A stretch of 64,000 bases of DNA from Sva-07 sp963828415. GTDB lineage: Bacteria; Actinomycetota; Acidimicrobiia; Acidimicrobiales; Ilumatobacteraceae. Positions 42,969-50,658 of the stretch are shown in pieces; positions within the stretch are counted from its first letter, which is position 1, and every line of letters begins with the position of its first letter. The notes beneath the pieces are model-generated. The model was not told the DNA's origin. It made no database searches and was given only the letters and a program-made list of their open reading frames with translations. The DNA is taken from contig CAWHEI010000009.1 in NCBI GenBank assembly GCA_963828415.1, positions 372,001-436,000 of the forward strand. Direction: 5' to 3'. Position numbers and translations under genes: made by a program.

Positions 42969-44195
42969 GTGGACGTCTCCAGCTCGCTCGTACCCCGCAA
43001 ACCGACCCGTCAGATCTCCGTCGGCAACGTCAAGGTGGGCGGCGACGCCCCGATCACGGTGCAGTCGATGACGATCACCAAGACCGCCGACGTCGAGGGG
43101 ACCCTCCAGCAGATCTACGCCCTTGCTGCGGCCGGCGCCGACATCGTGCGCTGCACCTGCAACGAGACCGAAGCGGCCGAGGGGCTGGCGCAGATCGTGC
43201 CGCGCTCGCCGGTGCCGATCATCGCCGACATCCACCACCAGTACAAGATGGCGCTCGCGGCCATGGAAGCCGGTGTGCACGGCCTGCGGTTGAACCCCGG
43301 CAACATCCGCAAGCCCGAACACATCAAGGCCGTTGCGTCCGAGGCCCGCGATCGTGGACTCCCGATCCGCATCGGCGTCAACGCAGGGTCGCTCGATCCA
43401 TCGCTCTACGAGAAGTACGGCGGCGCCACACCCGAGGCGATGGTCGAATCGGCCCAGCAGGAGATCGCCTACTTCGACGAGGTGGGTTTCACCGACATCA
43501 AGATCTCCGTGAAGGCGTCGAGCGTGCCGCTGATGGTCGAGGCCTACCGCCAGCTGTCCGAGGTCACCGACCATCCGCTGCACCTCGGCGTGACCGAAGC
43601 GGGCCCACCGCCGGCCGGTCTGATCAAGGCCACGGCCGGGATCGCGACGCTCTTGATGGAAGGAATCGGCGACACGATCCGCTACTCGCTCACCGCCGAC
43701 CCGGTCGAAGAGGCCAAGGCCGGTCGCCAGCTGCTCGAAGCGCTCGGGCTGCGTGAGCGCAAGAACGTCGACCTGATCGCCTGCCCGTCGTGCGGGCGCG
43801 CCGAGGTCGATGTGATCGACGTGGCCAACCGTGCGATGGAGGCCTTCGCCGACCGCGAGATCCCGCTCCAGATTGCCGTGATGGGCTGTGTCGTGAACGG
43901 CCCGGGCGAGGCTCGTGACGCCGATCTCGGCATCGCTGCGGGCAACAAGCGCGGCCACCTGTTCGTCAAGGGTCAGAACGTCGCCGTCGTCCCCGAGAAC
44001 GAGATGGTCGATCAGCTCGTCGAGTGGGCCGAGTTCATCCAGGAGCACGGCATCGATGCCGCGCTGGCTCGCGTCGATCTCGTCAAGGCCGCCCGCGAAG
44101 CCGAGAAGGACCGTGCCCGCCTCCTCGACGAGCAGGGCGCCGACGCCAACCACTCGAGTGAGAAGATCGTCGAGATCCGCAAGACCACCCGCTGA
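42969..44195 (+). CDS. ispG: 4-hydroxy-3-methylbut-2-enyl-diphosphate synthase
   Basis: 408 residues. R-K-P-T-R-Q-I-S-V-G-N-V-K-V-G-G-D-A-P-I-T-V-Q-S-M-T start, then A-D-I-H-H, G-L-R-L-N-P-G-N-I and G-V-N-A-G-S-L of the TIM barrel. A-C-P-S-C-G-R and G-C-V-V-N-G-P-G-E supply the three Cys and Glu for the 4Fe-4S cluster. Penultimate MEP-pathway step. The GTG begins 10 bp after rseP. A palindrome lies 3 bp after its stop. Confidence 0.97.
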   Translation: MDVSSSLVPRKPTRQISVGNVKVGGDAPITVQSMTITKTADVEGTLQQIYALAAAGADIVRCTCNETEAAEGLAQIVPRSPVPIIADIHHQYKMALAAMEAGVHGLRLNPGNIRKPEHIKAVASEARDRGLPIRIGVNAGSLDPSLYEKYGGATPEAMVESAQQEIAYFDEVGFTDIKISVKASSVPLMVEAYRQLSEVTDHPLHLGVTEAGPPPAGLIKATAGIATLLMEGIGDTIRYSLTADPVEEAKAGRQLLEALGLRERKNVDLIACPSCGRAEVDVIDVANRAMEAFADREIPLQIAVMGCVVNGPGEARDADLGIAAGNKRGHLFVKGQNVAVVPENEMVDQLVEWAEFIQEHGIDAALARVDLVKAAREAEKDRARLLDEQGADANHSSEKIVEIRKTTR

Positions 44196-44198
44196 CGA

Positions 44199-44227
44199 TT
44201 ACATCAGGGGTCAGACCCGCGATGTAA
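44199..44227. terminator. 29-bp palindrome, GATTACATC subfamily, forms the manA end
   Basis: TTACATCAGGGGTC, central A, GACCCGCGATGTAA with two mismatches. It lies between convergent ispG and manA. The manA stop (TGA, 44213-44211) and its last four codons are inside it. Confidence 0.6.
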
Positions 44228-45194
44228 CAACCACGAACGTCGGTGCGGTCGGCGTGATGACAGCGCCGGGTGGGAGGTAGAGCGTGCGGCCGTCGAGATC
44301 GATCGCAAGTTCGTGGCCGCTCGAGGTGTGCGTGCGGCCAGGCTCGATGCGCACGAGCGTGCATCCGACCTCGGGGAGGGGATATCGGCCTGCCCGGGCT
44401 GCGGCTTTCATGACCGGTTCGCCGAGCGGCGTCGTGTCGAGGATGTGCAGCAGTTCGTCGACGTCGACGTGCTTGTCCGTGAGGCCCCCGCGCACCACGT
44501 TGTCGCTGGCGCCCATCAGTTCGATGCCGGCACCGCTGAGGTACGCGTGCAGGTTCCCGGCGGTCAAGTGAAGTGCCTCGCCCGGCTGCAACGTGACCCG
44601 GTTGAGGAGCAGCGTGACCACGACGCTCGCGTCGTCGGGATACTCGGCGGCGAGGCGCGTGACGAGCTCGGCTTCCGGACGTTGACTGCGACTGCAAGCG
44701 ACAATGGTCGGGCGAGGATCGATGCGACCTCGGTAGAGGCCCTCGATGACCGCCCCGATTCCCTCTGAGCGGATGGCGGCGGCGAGCGGCTCGGCGCCGA
44801 GGGCGCCGAGCAGCGTGAGCGTCGCGCCGATCGGGCGGATGCCGCACAGTGCGTCGAACCGGGTGAGCGCACACAGCAGCTCGGGCTTGGCTCGGTCGTC
44901 GGGATAGACGCCGCGGGCATGGCCGTCGAGCGCCTGCGTGCGCGTCGGATGCACCTGCAACGACAGCGGGCGTGCCGCAGCAAGCACCTTGAGGAGATAC
45001 GGCAGCTCGCCTGTCGTGTCCGAGAGCGAGCCGCCGCCGTCGATCGTTGCCGGCCCGTTGGGATGGGTGCCGAGCCAGAGCTCTGCCCACGGACGGCCGT
45101 CGGCGGTGGTGTGGAGCAGTTCAGGGATGACGGTTTGGTCGCCCCAGGCGTAGTGCTGCACGACGCCCGTGATCGGAACCGGACGGGGGGTCAT
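44211..45194 (-). CDS. manA: Mannose-6-phosphate isomerase, class I
   Basis: 327 residues. Y-A-W-G-D start and W-A-E-L-W-L-G-T-H-P region. L-Q-V-H-P-T holds Gln/His zinc ligands. D-R-A-K-P-E-L-L holds the Glu, and L-T-A-G-N-L-H-A-Y-L-S-G-A-G-I-E-L-M-G-A-S-D-N is the signature block. It interconverts mannose 6-phosphate and fructose 6-phosphate. Its stop and last residues T-S-R-V come from the palindrome. Its start is 7 bp after the MBL gene stop, so mscR, MBL and manA share direction. Confidence 0.93.
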   Translation of the reverse strand: MTPRPVPITGVVQHYAWGDQTVIPELLHTTADGRPWAELWLGTHPNGPATIDGGGSLSDTTGELPYLLKVLAAARPLSLQVHPTRTQALDGHARGVYPDDRAKPELLCALTRFDALCGIRPIGATLTLLGALGAEPLAAAIRSEGIGAVIEGLYRGRIDPRPTIVACSRSQRPEAELVTRLAAEYPDDASVVVTLLLNRVTLQPGEALHLTAGNLHAYLSGAGIELMGASDNVVRGGLTDKHVDVDELLHILDTTPLGEPVMKAAARAGRYPLPEVGCTLVRIEPGRTHTSSGHELAIDLDGRTLYLPPGAVITPTAPTFVVVTSRV

Positions 45195-45201
45195 CGCAGT
45201 G

Positions 45202-45828
45202 TCAGAGCCCGAGTTCAGCGGCGCGGGCCAGCACGCCGTCGCGCTCGGCACCGATCGTGGTCGAGTCGCCGTGGCCCGTGTGCACGACGGTGTGGTCGGG
45301 CAGGGCAAGCAGGGTGTCGCGGATCGATCGCAGGATCGTCGGTTCGTCGCTGAAACTCCGCCCGGTGGCGCCGGGGCCGCCGCAGAACAGCGTGTCGCCG
45401 CTGAACACGGCGCCGGCCGCGACGTCGTGGAAGCTGCAACAACCGGGGGAGTGGCCCGGCGTGTGCAGGACGGCGATCTCGTGGCCGCCGACTCGCAACA
45501 ACTCGCCCGGTGTGAGCGCCTGGTCGGGCGTGTCGCTGGGCCACACCGCGTCCCACAGCATCCGGTCGGCGTCGTGGAGCAGGATCGGGGCGTCGACGGC
45601 GTCACGCAGGGGGATCGCGGCGTTGATGTGGTCGTTGTGGCCGTGGGTGAGCACGATGGCTGCCACGCGTCTGCCATGGATGGCGTCGACGATCGGCCGG
45701 TGGTCGTGAGCCGCGTCGAACACGACGACCTCGCGATCGTCGCCGACGATCCAGATGTTGTTGGTGACTTCCCACTCACCGCCGTCGAGGGCGAAGATGC
45801 CGTCGGTCGTGACCAGTTCGATGCTCAT
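45202..45828 (-). CDS. MBL-fold metallo-hydrolase linked to mscR
   Basis: 208 residues. L-T-H-G-H-N-D-H is the H-x-H-x-D-H metal motif. H-T-P-G-H-S-P-G-C-C, F-S-G-D-T-L-F and H-T-G-H-G-D-S-T-T complete the glyoxalase-II-like site. In Actinobacteria an MBL gene commonly follows mscR (Rv2260 after Rv2259). It may hydrolyse an S-formyl- or other acyl-mycothiol formed by the dehydrogenase (inference). Start M-S-I-E-L lies 16 bp after the mscR stop. Confidence 0.88.
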   Translation of the reverse strand: MSIELVTTDGIFALDGGEWEVTNNIWIVGDDREVVVFDAAHDHRPIVDAIHGRRVAAIVLTHGHNDHINAAIPLRDAVDAPILLHDADRMLWDAVWPSDTPDQALTPGELLRVGGHEIAVLHTPGHSPGCCSFHDVAAGAVFSGDTLFCGGPGATGRSFSDEPTILRSIRDTLLALPDHTVVHTGHGDSTTIGAERDGVLARAAELGL

Positions 45829-45844
45829 CGGCCCAGCGCCGTCA

Positions 45845-46930
45845 TCAGAACACCACCACGCTGCGCAGGACCTCGCCACGTTCCATCTTGTGGAACGCCT
45901 CCTCGACGCCGTCGAGGCCGATCGTCTCCGACACGAACCCGTCGAGGTCGAGGCGACCCTGCAGGTAGAGGTCGATCAGCATGGGGAAGTCACGCGAGGG
46001 CAGGCAGTCGCCGTACCAGGAGGACTTGAGCGAACCTCCCCGACCGAACACGTCGATGAACGGCAGCTCCAGGGTCATCTCGGGGTTCGGGACGCCGACG
46101 AGCACGACGGTGCCGGCGAGGTCGCGGGCCTCGAATGCTTGCTTGTACACCTCGGGATGGCCGATCGCCTCGATGCACACGTCGGCGCCGAAACCACCGG
46201 TGACCGAACGGATGAACTCGACAGGGTCGGTGTCCTTCGAGTTGCAGACGTGGGTGGCGCCGAATCCCTTCGCCCACTCGAGCTTGCGGTCGTCGATGTC
46301 GACGCCGATGATCGTGGAGGCGCCAGCGAGGCGGGCGCCCGCGATGGCTGCGTCGCCGACGCCACCGCACCCGAACACGGCGACCGATTGGCCGCGAGTG
46401 ACGCCGGCGGTGTTGAGCGCAGCGCCGATGCCGGCCATCACGCCACAGCCGAGCAGACCCGCCGCAGCAGGTGACGCTGCAGGATCGACCTTGGTGCACT
46501 GTCCGGCGGCGACGAGGGTCTTGTCGCAGAACGCGCCGATGCCGAGCGCCGGCGACAGCTCGGTGCCATCCGCCAGCGTCATCTTCTGGGTGGCGTTGTG
46601 GGTGTTGAAGCAGTACTGCGGCTGGCCTCGCCGGCACGCCCGGCAGTCGCCGCACACGGCGCGCCAGTTGAGGATCACGTAGTCGCCGGGTGCCACGTCG
46701 GTGACTCCCTCGCCGACCGACTCGACGATGCCGGCCGCCTCATGGCCGAGCAGGAACGGGAAGTCGTCGTTGATCCCGCCCTCTCGGTAGTGCAGGTCGG
46801 TGTGGCAGACGCCGCACGCCTGGATCACCACGACCGCCTCGCCCGGGCCCGGATCGGGAATGACGATGGTCTCCATCGTGACCGGTTCGCCTTTGGCGCG
46901 AGCGATGATGCCTCGTACTTCTTGACTCAT
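45845..46930 (-). CDS. mscR: S-(hydroxymethyl)mycothiol dehydrogenase (formaldehyde/nitroso-mycothiol)
   Basis: 361 residues of zinc alcohol dehydrogenase. C-G-V-C-H-T-D and G-H-E-A-A-G bind the catalytic zinc. C-G-D-C-R-A-C-R-R-G-Q-P-Q-Y-C is the four-Cys structural zinc lobe. F-G-C-G-G-V-G-D-A binds NAD. The opening V-R-G-I-I-A-R-A-K-G-E-P-V and overall pattern match the class III-like MscR/AdhE2 group of mycothiol-making bacteria. It oxidises the formaldehyde-mycothiol adduct. A TACCTT box lies 7 nt before the ATG. First gene of mscR-MBL-manA. Confidence 0.92.
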   Translation of the reverse strand: MSQEVRGIIARAKGEPVTMETIVIPDPGPGEAVVVIQACGVCHTDLHYREGGINDDFPFLLGHEAAGIVESVGEGVTDVAPGDYVILNWRAVCGDCRACRRGQPQYCFNTHNATQKMTLADGTELSPALGIGAFCDKTLVAAGQCTKVDPAASPAAAGLLGCGVMAGIGAALNTAGVTRGQSVAVFGCGGVGDAAIAGARLAGASTIIGVDIDDRKLEWAKGFGATHVCNSKDTDPVEFIRSVTGGFGADVCIEAIGHPEVYKQAFEARDLAGTVVLVGVPNPEMTLELPFIDVFGRGGSLKSSWYGDCLPSRDFPMLIDLYLQGRLDLDGFVSETIGLDGVEEAFHKMERGEVLRSVVVF

Positions 46931-46937
46931 GACTGCG

Positions 46938-46943
46938 AAGGTA
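46938..46943 (-). promoter_or_regulatory. -10 TACCTT of mscR
   Basis: TACCTT on the minus strand, 7 nt, then ATG. Leaderless arrangement for the mscR-MBL-manA unit. Confidence 0.4.
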
Positions 46944-46987
46944 GCGGCCGTGTGGAACCGAAGCGGTGTGGGAAGCGTCGAACTGTC

Positions 46988-47842
46988 ATGAAGATGCGCC
47001 TCGTTCCCGTCCTGCTCGTCGCCGCCGTGGGGTTCGCTGCGTGCGGTGGCGATTCCGACTCACCTGCTGCCGACGACTCGTTGCCGCCGGTCACCGACGG
47101 TTATCAGCATCCGACGGGCGCTGACGATGTCGTCGTCGAGTACGCCGAGGTGGGGGGCTTCGTTCCTCGCGAGTTCGCCTTTCAGCAGACCCCGAACGTG
47201 CTCGTGTCCGGCGGCGGCCAGGCCTTCGGTCCGGGAGCGCAGATCGCGATCTACCCCGGACCGTTGCTTCCGGCGGTGCAGGTGCAGTCGATCACCGAGG
47301 CGGGCATCCAATCGATCCTCGCCGCCGCCGACGAGGCGGGCCTCTTGCAGGAGATCGACTACGAGCAGCCGACGAACATCGCCGATGCCTCGACTGCCCG
47401 GGTGACGATCAACGTCAACGGCGAGACGTACGTGCACGAGGCGTATGCGCTCGGCCTGGCGATCCCAGGCGAGGGCGGGCAGGAGACGACACCCGAGCGC
47501 CAGGCACTCGCCGACTTCATCGCGCAACTGAACGATCTCGCCGGCCTCGTGGGCGCCGACGAACTCGGTGAACAGGAGATCTTCGAGCCGTCCGAGTACG
47601 GCATCGAAGCGCTGGTGGTCGACGACCTGTCGGTGTACGGCTCCGACGGCATCGAACCGACGGTGGTCGAGTGGCCCGCCGATGTCACCGTGCGACTTGC
47701 TGACGCGGCGACCTGCACATTCGTCTCGGCCAGCGAGGTCGGCGAGACCCTGGCCGCAGCCAACCAACTCACGTTCTTCACCGACGCCGACGTCACCTAC
47801 CAGGTCCTCGCGAAGCCGATCCTCCCCGGCACCGCCTGCTGA
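46988..47842 (+). CDS. Secreted lipoprotein, unknown function
   Basis: 284 residues. V-L-L-V-A-A-V-G-F-A-A-C-G-G gives a lipobox near residue 20. The mature protein has V-V-V-E-Y-A-E-V-G-G-F-V-P, then Y-P-G-P-L-L-P-A-V-Q-V and T-I/V-N-V-N-G-E-T-Y-V-H-E-A-Y-A-L-G. This pattern occurs in uncharacterised actinobacterial lipoproteins. It ends P-G-T-A-C. The last 18 bases of the gene belong to the left copy of a 19-bp direct repeat bounding the next module. Divergent from mscR. Confidence 0.78.
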   Translation: MKMRLVPVLLVAAVGFAACGGDSDSPAADDSLPPVTDGYQHPTGADDVVVEYAEVGGFVPREFAFQQTPNVLVSGGGQAFGPGAQIAIYPGPLLPAVQVQSITEAGIQSILAAADEAGLLQEIDYEQPTNIADASTARVTINVNGETYVHEAYALGLAIPGEGGQETTPERQALADFIAQLNDLAGLVGADELGEQEIFEPSEYGIEALVVDDLSVYGSDGIEPTVVEWPADVTVRLADAATCTFVSASEVGETLAAANQLTFFTDADVTYQVLAKPILPGTAC

Positions 47843-47843
47843 C
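47825..47843. repeat. 19-bp direct repeat, left copy
   Basis: CCCGGCACCGCCTGCTGAC, identical to 49953-49971. It forms the end of the lipoprotein gene including its stop. Confidence 0.75.
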
Positions 47844-48066
47844 GGGCACCGGACCGACGACCCAGCACGCCCCTTGGATTGGCTGCCCACTCGGCTCCGG
47901 TACCGACGAGGTCACCGTTGAGGTTCAACGCAACCGCATGACGAACGCATGTCGAAAATGTTGCAGTATGGCGACGTTCTGGCGGATCGGCCTGTTACGT
48001 TCTCGTCTGGCGGCGATGACAACAACGAACACGATGTGCCCCGCCAGGGGAGAAGGGTCCATTCCG

Positions 48067-49689
48067 ATGCCCCGTATGCGAACGATACTTGCGGCCACGT
48101 TGCTGCTGACGAGCATGATCGTCGGAGCACTGAGCACCGCTCCCACCGCAAGCGCAGCCGTCAATCCGGTCGTGCCCAGCCGCCTGTTGGACACCCGCAA
48201 TGGGATTGGTCGATCCGCGGGCGTTGTCACCCCCGGCGAAGTCGTCCGCGTGACGGTTCCGGCCGGCGCCGCAGGAGCGACATCGGTCGCACTGAACGTC
48301 ACGGCAACTGACGCGCTGGCGCCCGGCTTCGCCACCGTCTGGGCATGCGACGAGGCGCGACCGGCGACCTCGAACCTCAACTTCGACCCCGGCCGAGCCG
48401 TTCCGAACATGGCGATCATTCGACCGAGCACGGCAACAGCCACCAGGGGGCAGTTCTGCTTGGAGACGTCGGCGCCCGTTCACCTTCTCGTCGACCTCAT
48501 GGCGTGGTTCAGCGGCTCGGGAGACGTCAATCCAACGCCCCCGAATCGAATCGTCGACACCCGGCAGACGGGCAACCCCATTCAGCAGGGCGAGTTCCGT
48601 CGCGTCCGGGTCGCCGGAACGCCCGGAGTCCCGGCGAACGCGACGTCAGCACTGCTGAACGTGACGCTCACCGGCACGCGTAAGGCCGGGTTCCTCAGCG
48701 TCGTGCCGTGTCCTGCTTCGTCCGGATCCACCCCGGCGACGTCGACGATGAACTTCGCGTCGAACGACACGGTCGCCGCATTCACCGTCGCATCGTTGGT
48801 GAATGGTGAAGTCTGCATCTTCTCTGACAGCAGCTCCGATCTCATCGTCGACACCTTCGGCACGGCCTCCTCGGCAGGCGACCTGCGGGTGAAGGGGCCC
48901 GAACGAGTGCTGGACACCCGCAACGGAATCTGGTCGACGGGTCCCGCAGCGAGTGGCGCCGAGGTCAGGGTTCGGTTGGCCGGCCGAGGAGGGATTCCGA
49001 ACGAGTCACTCGCTGCGCTGCTGACCGTCACCGTCTCCGACATCACGTCAAGCGGCTACGTCACTGCGTGGCCGTGTGATGCTCCCAAACCTGACACGTC
49101 GGTGCTGAACTTCTGGCCGGGATCCGCTCGGGCAAACTCCGTGCTCGTCGGCTTGTCGACGACAAGCGGCGAGATCTGTCTTTCGGCGTTCACCAACAAC
49201 GGCTCCAACGTGAGTCTCATCGCTGATGCCGTTGGGTGGGTGCCAGGTTCGGTGAGCAGGGGCCCGGTTCCTGCGCCCCCGACGCCACCCGCACCGACTA
49301 CGCCCCCGGTCTCGTCGGGTCGGTTCGTGACGTTGGGGGTGGGTGCGGTGTTGCCGTCGGGTGCGCAGTGTGCGGCTCGGGTGCGTGATGCGGGTGAGGT
49401 TCGTCCGGAGAACAATGCGGCGAACAGCAATCGTGGGAGTCGGGCGAATGCGAACACGCGGTCGGACTGGTCGCAGTTCAGTCGGGTCGATGGTGATTTC
49501 GCTGGGTCGACTGATGAGATCATTCAGTGGGCGGCGTGCAAGTGGGGCATCGATGAGGACATTGTGCGGGCGCAGGTGATCAAGGAGTCGTATTGGTATC
49601 AGTCGGCCAATGGTGATGCGGGTGAGTCGTGGGGTCTGGGTCAGGTGCGTGACACGGCGCATCAGTCGGCGTTCCAGTATCGTCGGTGA
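48067..49689 (+). CDS. Secreted RLLDTR-repeat surface protein with truncated lysozyme-like domain
   Basis: 540 residues. Signal peptide (1-30, ending T-A-S-A-A). Three repeats of about 130 residues begin P-S-R-L-L-D-T-R-N-G, P-N-R-I-V-D-T-R and P-E-R-V-L-D-T-R-N-G; each has V-A-L-N-V-T-A/L-L-N-V-T-L-like strands and paired Cys. A Pro linker (about 398-418) leads to a lysozyme-like domain with W-A-A-C-K-W-G-I-D-E-D-I-V-R-A-Q-V-I-K-E-S and G-E-S-W-G-L-G-Q-V-R. TGA at 49687-49689 cuts it; the frame resumes in phase. The domain's codons are richer in GTG/GGT/TCG than the 5' part. GGGGAGAAGGG precedes ATG. Confidence 0.78.
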   Translation: MPRMRTILAATLLLTSMIVGALSTAPTASAAVNPVVPSRLLDTRNGIGRSAGVVTPGEVVRVTVPAGAAGATSVALNVTATDALAPGFATVWACDEARPATSNLNFDPGRAVPNMAIIRPSTATATRGQFCLETSAPVHLLVDLMAWFSGSGDVNPTPPNRIVDTRQTGNPIQQGEFRRVRVAGTPGVPANATSALLNVTLTGTRKAGFLSVVPCPASSGSTPATSTMNFASNDTVAAFTVASLVNGEVCIFSDSSSDLIVDTFGTASSAGDLRVKGPERVLDTRNGIWSTGPAASGAEVRVRLAGRGGIPNESLAALLTVTVSDITSSGYVTAWPCDAPKPDTSVLNFWPGSARANSVLVGLSTTSGEICLSAFTNNGSNVSLIADAVGWVPGSVSRGPVPAPPTPPAPTTPPVSSGRFVTLGVGAVLPSGAQCAARVRDAGEVRPENNAANSNRGSRANANTRSDWSQFSRVDGDFAGSTDEIIQWAACKWGIDEDIVRAQVIKESYWYQSANGDAGESWGLGQVRDTAHQSAFQYRR

Positions 49690-49950
49690 ACGCTCGTGAC
49701 GTCGTCGGCGTACAACTTGGATTACACCTATGCGACGTGGCGTGCGTGTTATGAGGGTGTGTACACGTGGTTGAACACGGTGGAACGCAACGGCACGTAT
49801 GCGGCTGGTGATCTGTGGGGTTGTGTGGGGGTGTGGTTCAGTGGTCGTTGGTATGTGGACAACGATGCGTATCTGAATCAGGCCGGTGACAGTGTGCGTT
49901 GGCATTACAACAACAAGACCTGGCTGACCAGCACCTTCATCAACGGCTGA
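49690..49950 (+). pseudogene. Detached C-terminal part of the lysozyme-like domain
   Basis: In the same frame as the gene upstream of the TGA. Reads T-L-V-T-S-S-A-Y-N-L-D-Y-T-Y-A-T-W-R-A-C-Y-E-G, then W-G-C-V-G-V-W-F-S-G-R-W-Y, the natural second half of the domain. A GTG at 49696 could start it alone but no signal peptide or binding site supports that. Just across the stop another frame reads S-V-N-A-R, so two compensating indels may have created the TGA. Readthrough or sequence error are alternatives. Confidence 0.65.
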
Positions 49951-49952
49951 TT

Positions 49953-49971
49953 CCCGGCACCGCCTGCTGAC
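49953..49971. repeat. 19-bp direct repeat, right copy
   Basis: Identical to 47825-47843 and 2128 bp from it. It lies just before the nucS stop. Together they bracket the surface/lysozyme module. Confidence 0.75.
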
Positions 49972-49974
49972 ACC

Positions 49975-50635
49975 TCAGAAGAGGCGGAGGTCGTCGGGCT
50001 TCATGCCGCGCAGGGTGTCGTAGTCGACCTCGACCCAGCGGAAGCCCCGAGCCTCGGCGAGCACCTTCGCCTGCGGCTTGACCACCTGGGCGACGAACAC
50101 TCCGCGGATCTCGCCGAGCGACGAGTCGAGCTGCAGGCGTTCGATGTAGCGGGCGAGCTGCTCGACGCCGTCGATGTCGCCGCGCCGCTTGACCTCGACC
50201 GCGACGACGGTGTTCGACTCGTCGCGGCACACCAGGTCGATCGGCCCGATCGCCGTCGGGTACTCCCGCCGCACCAGGGTGAGGCCCTCCTCGATCGCGT
50301 GCGGGGCTGGCGGCGAGCAACTCCTGCAGGTGGGCCTCGACGCCGTCCTTCTGCAGGCCGGGATCCTCGCCGAGCTCGGCCGACACATCGCTGATCACTT
50401 CGTGCAGGTTGATCGTCAGCGTCTCCTGCTTGGGGTTGGTGACCACCCAGTGGTCACCGTTGTCGACGAGCGTGTTGGGAGCGTTCATCCAGTTCAGCGG
50501 CTTGTAGGCGCCGCCGTCGGCGTGGATCGCCACACATCCGTCGGCCTTGACCATGATCAGCCGGGTGGCCTCGGGGAGGTGGGCGTCGAGTCGACCGGCG
50601 TAGTCGACGGAACAGCGAGCAATCACCAGACGCAC
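49975..50635 (-). pseudogene. nucS: Endonuclease NucS/EndoMS, frameshifted
   Basis: N-terminal domain: R-L-V-I-A-R-C-S-V-D-Y-A-G-R-L, then V-K-A-D-G-C-V-A-I-H-A-D-G-G-A-Y-K-P-L-N-W-M. C-terminal RecB-like nuclease: T-L-V-R-R-E-Y-P-T-A-I-G-P-I-D-L and V-A-V-E-V-K-R-R-G-D-I-D-G-V-E-Q-L. The two lie in different frames, joined by a CCCC run (50303-50306) with one extra base. Otherwise full length. NucS cuts mismatched DNA and replaces MutSL in Actinobacteria. Loss would raise mutation rate. GTG start is 8 nt after TAGCCT. Confidence 0.82.
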
Positions 50636-50643
50636 GGTCGGCC

Positions 50644-50649
50644 AGGCTA
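50644..50649 (-). promoter_or_regulatory. -10 TAGCCT of nucS
   Basis: TAGCCT on the minus strand, 8 nt, then GTG at 50635. It overlaps the gap after the AarF gene. Confidence 0.4.
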
Positions 50650-50658
50650 CTCGGAGGG

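Noticed and set aside
49975..50635. nucS region as two overlapping genes
   Set aside because: Each half is one domain of a single known protein, and one base in a C-run restores the frame; a frameshift is simpler.
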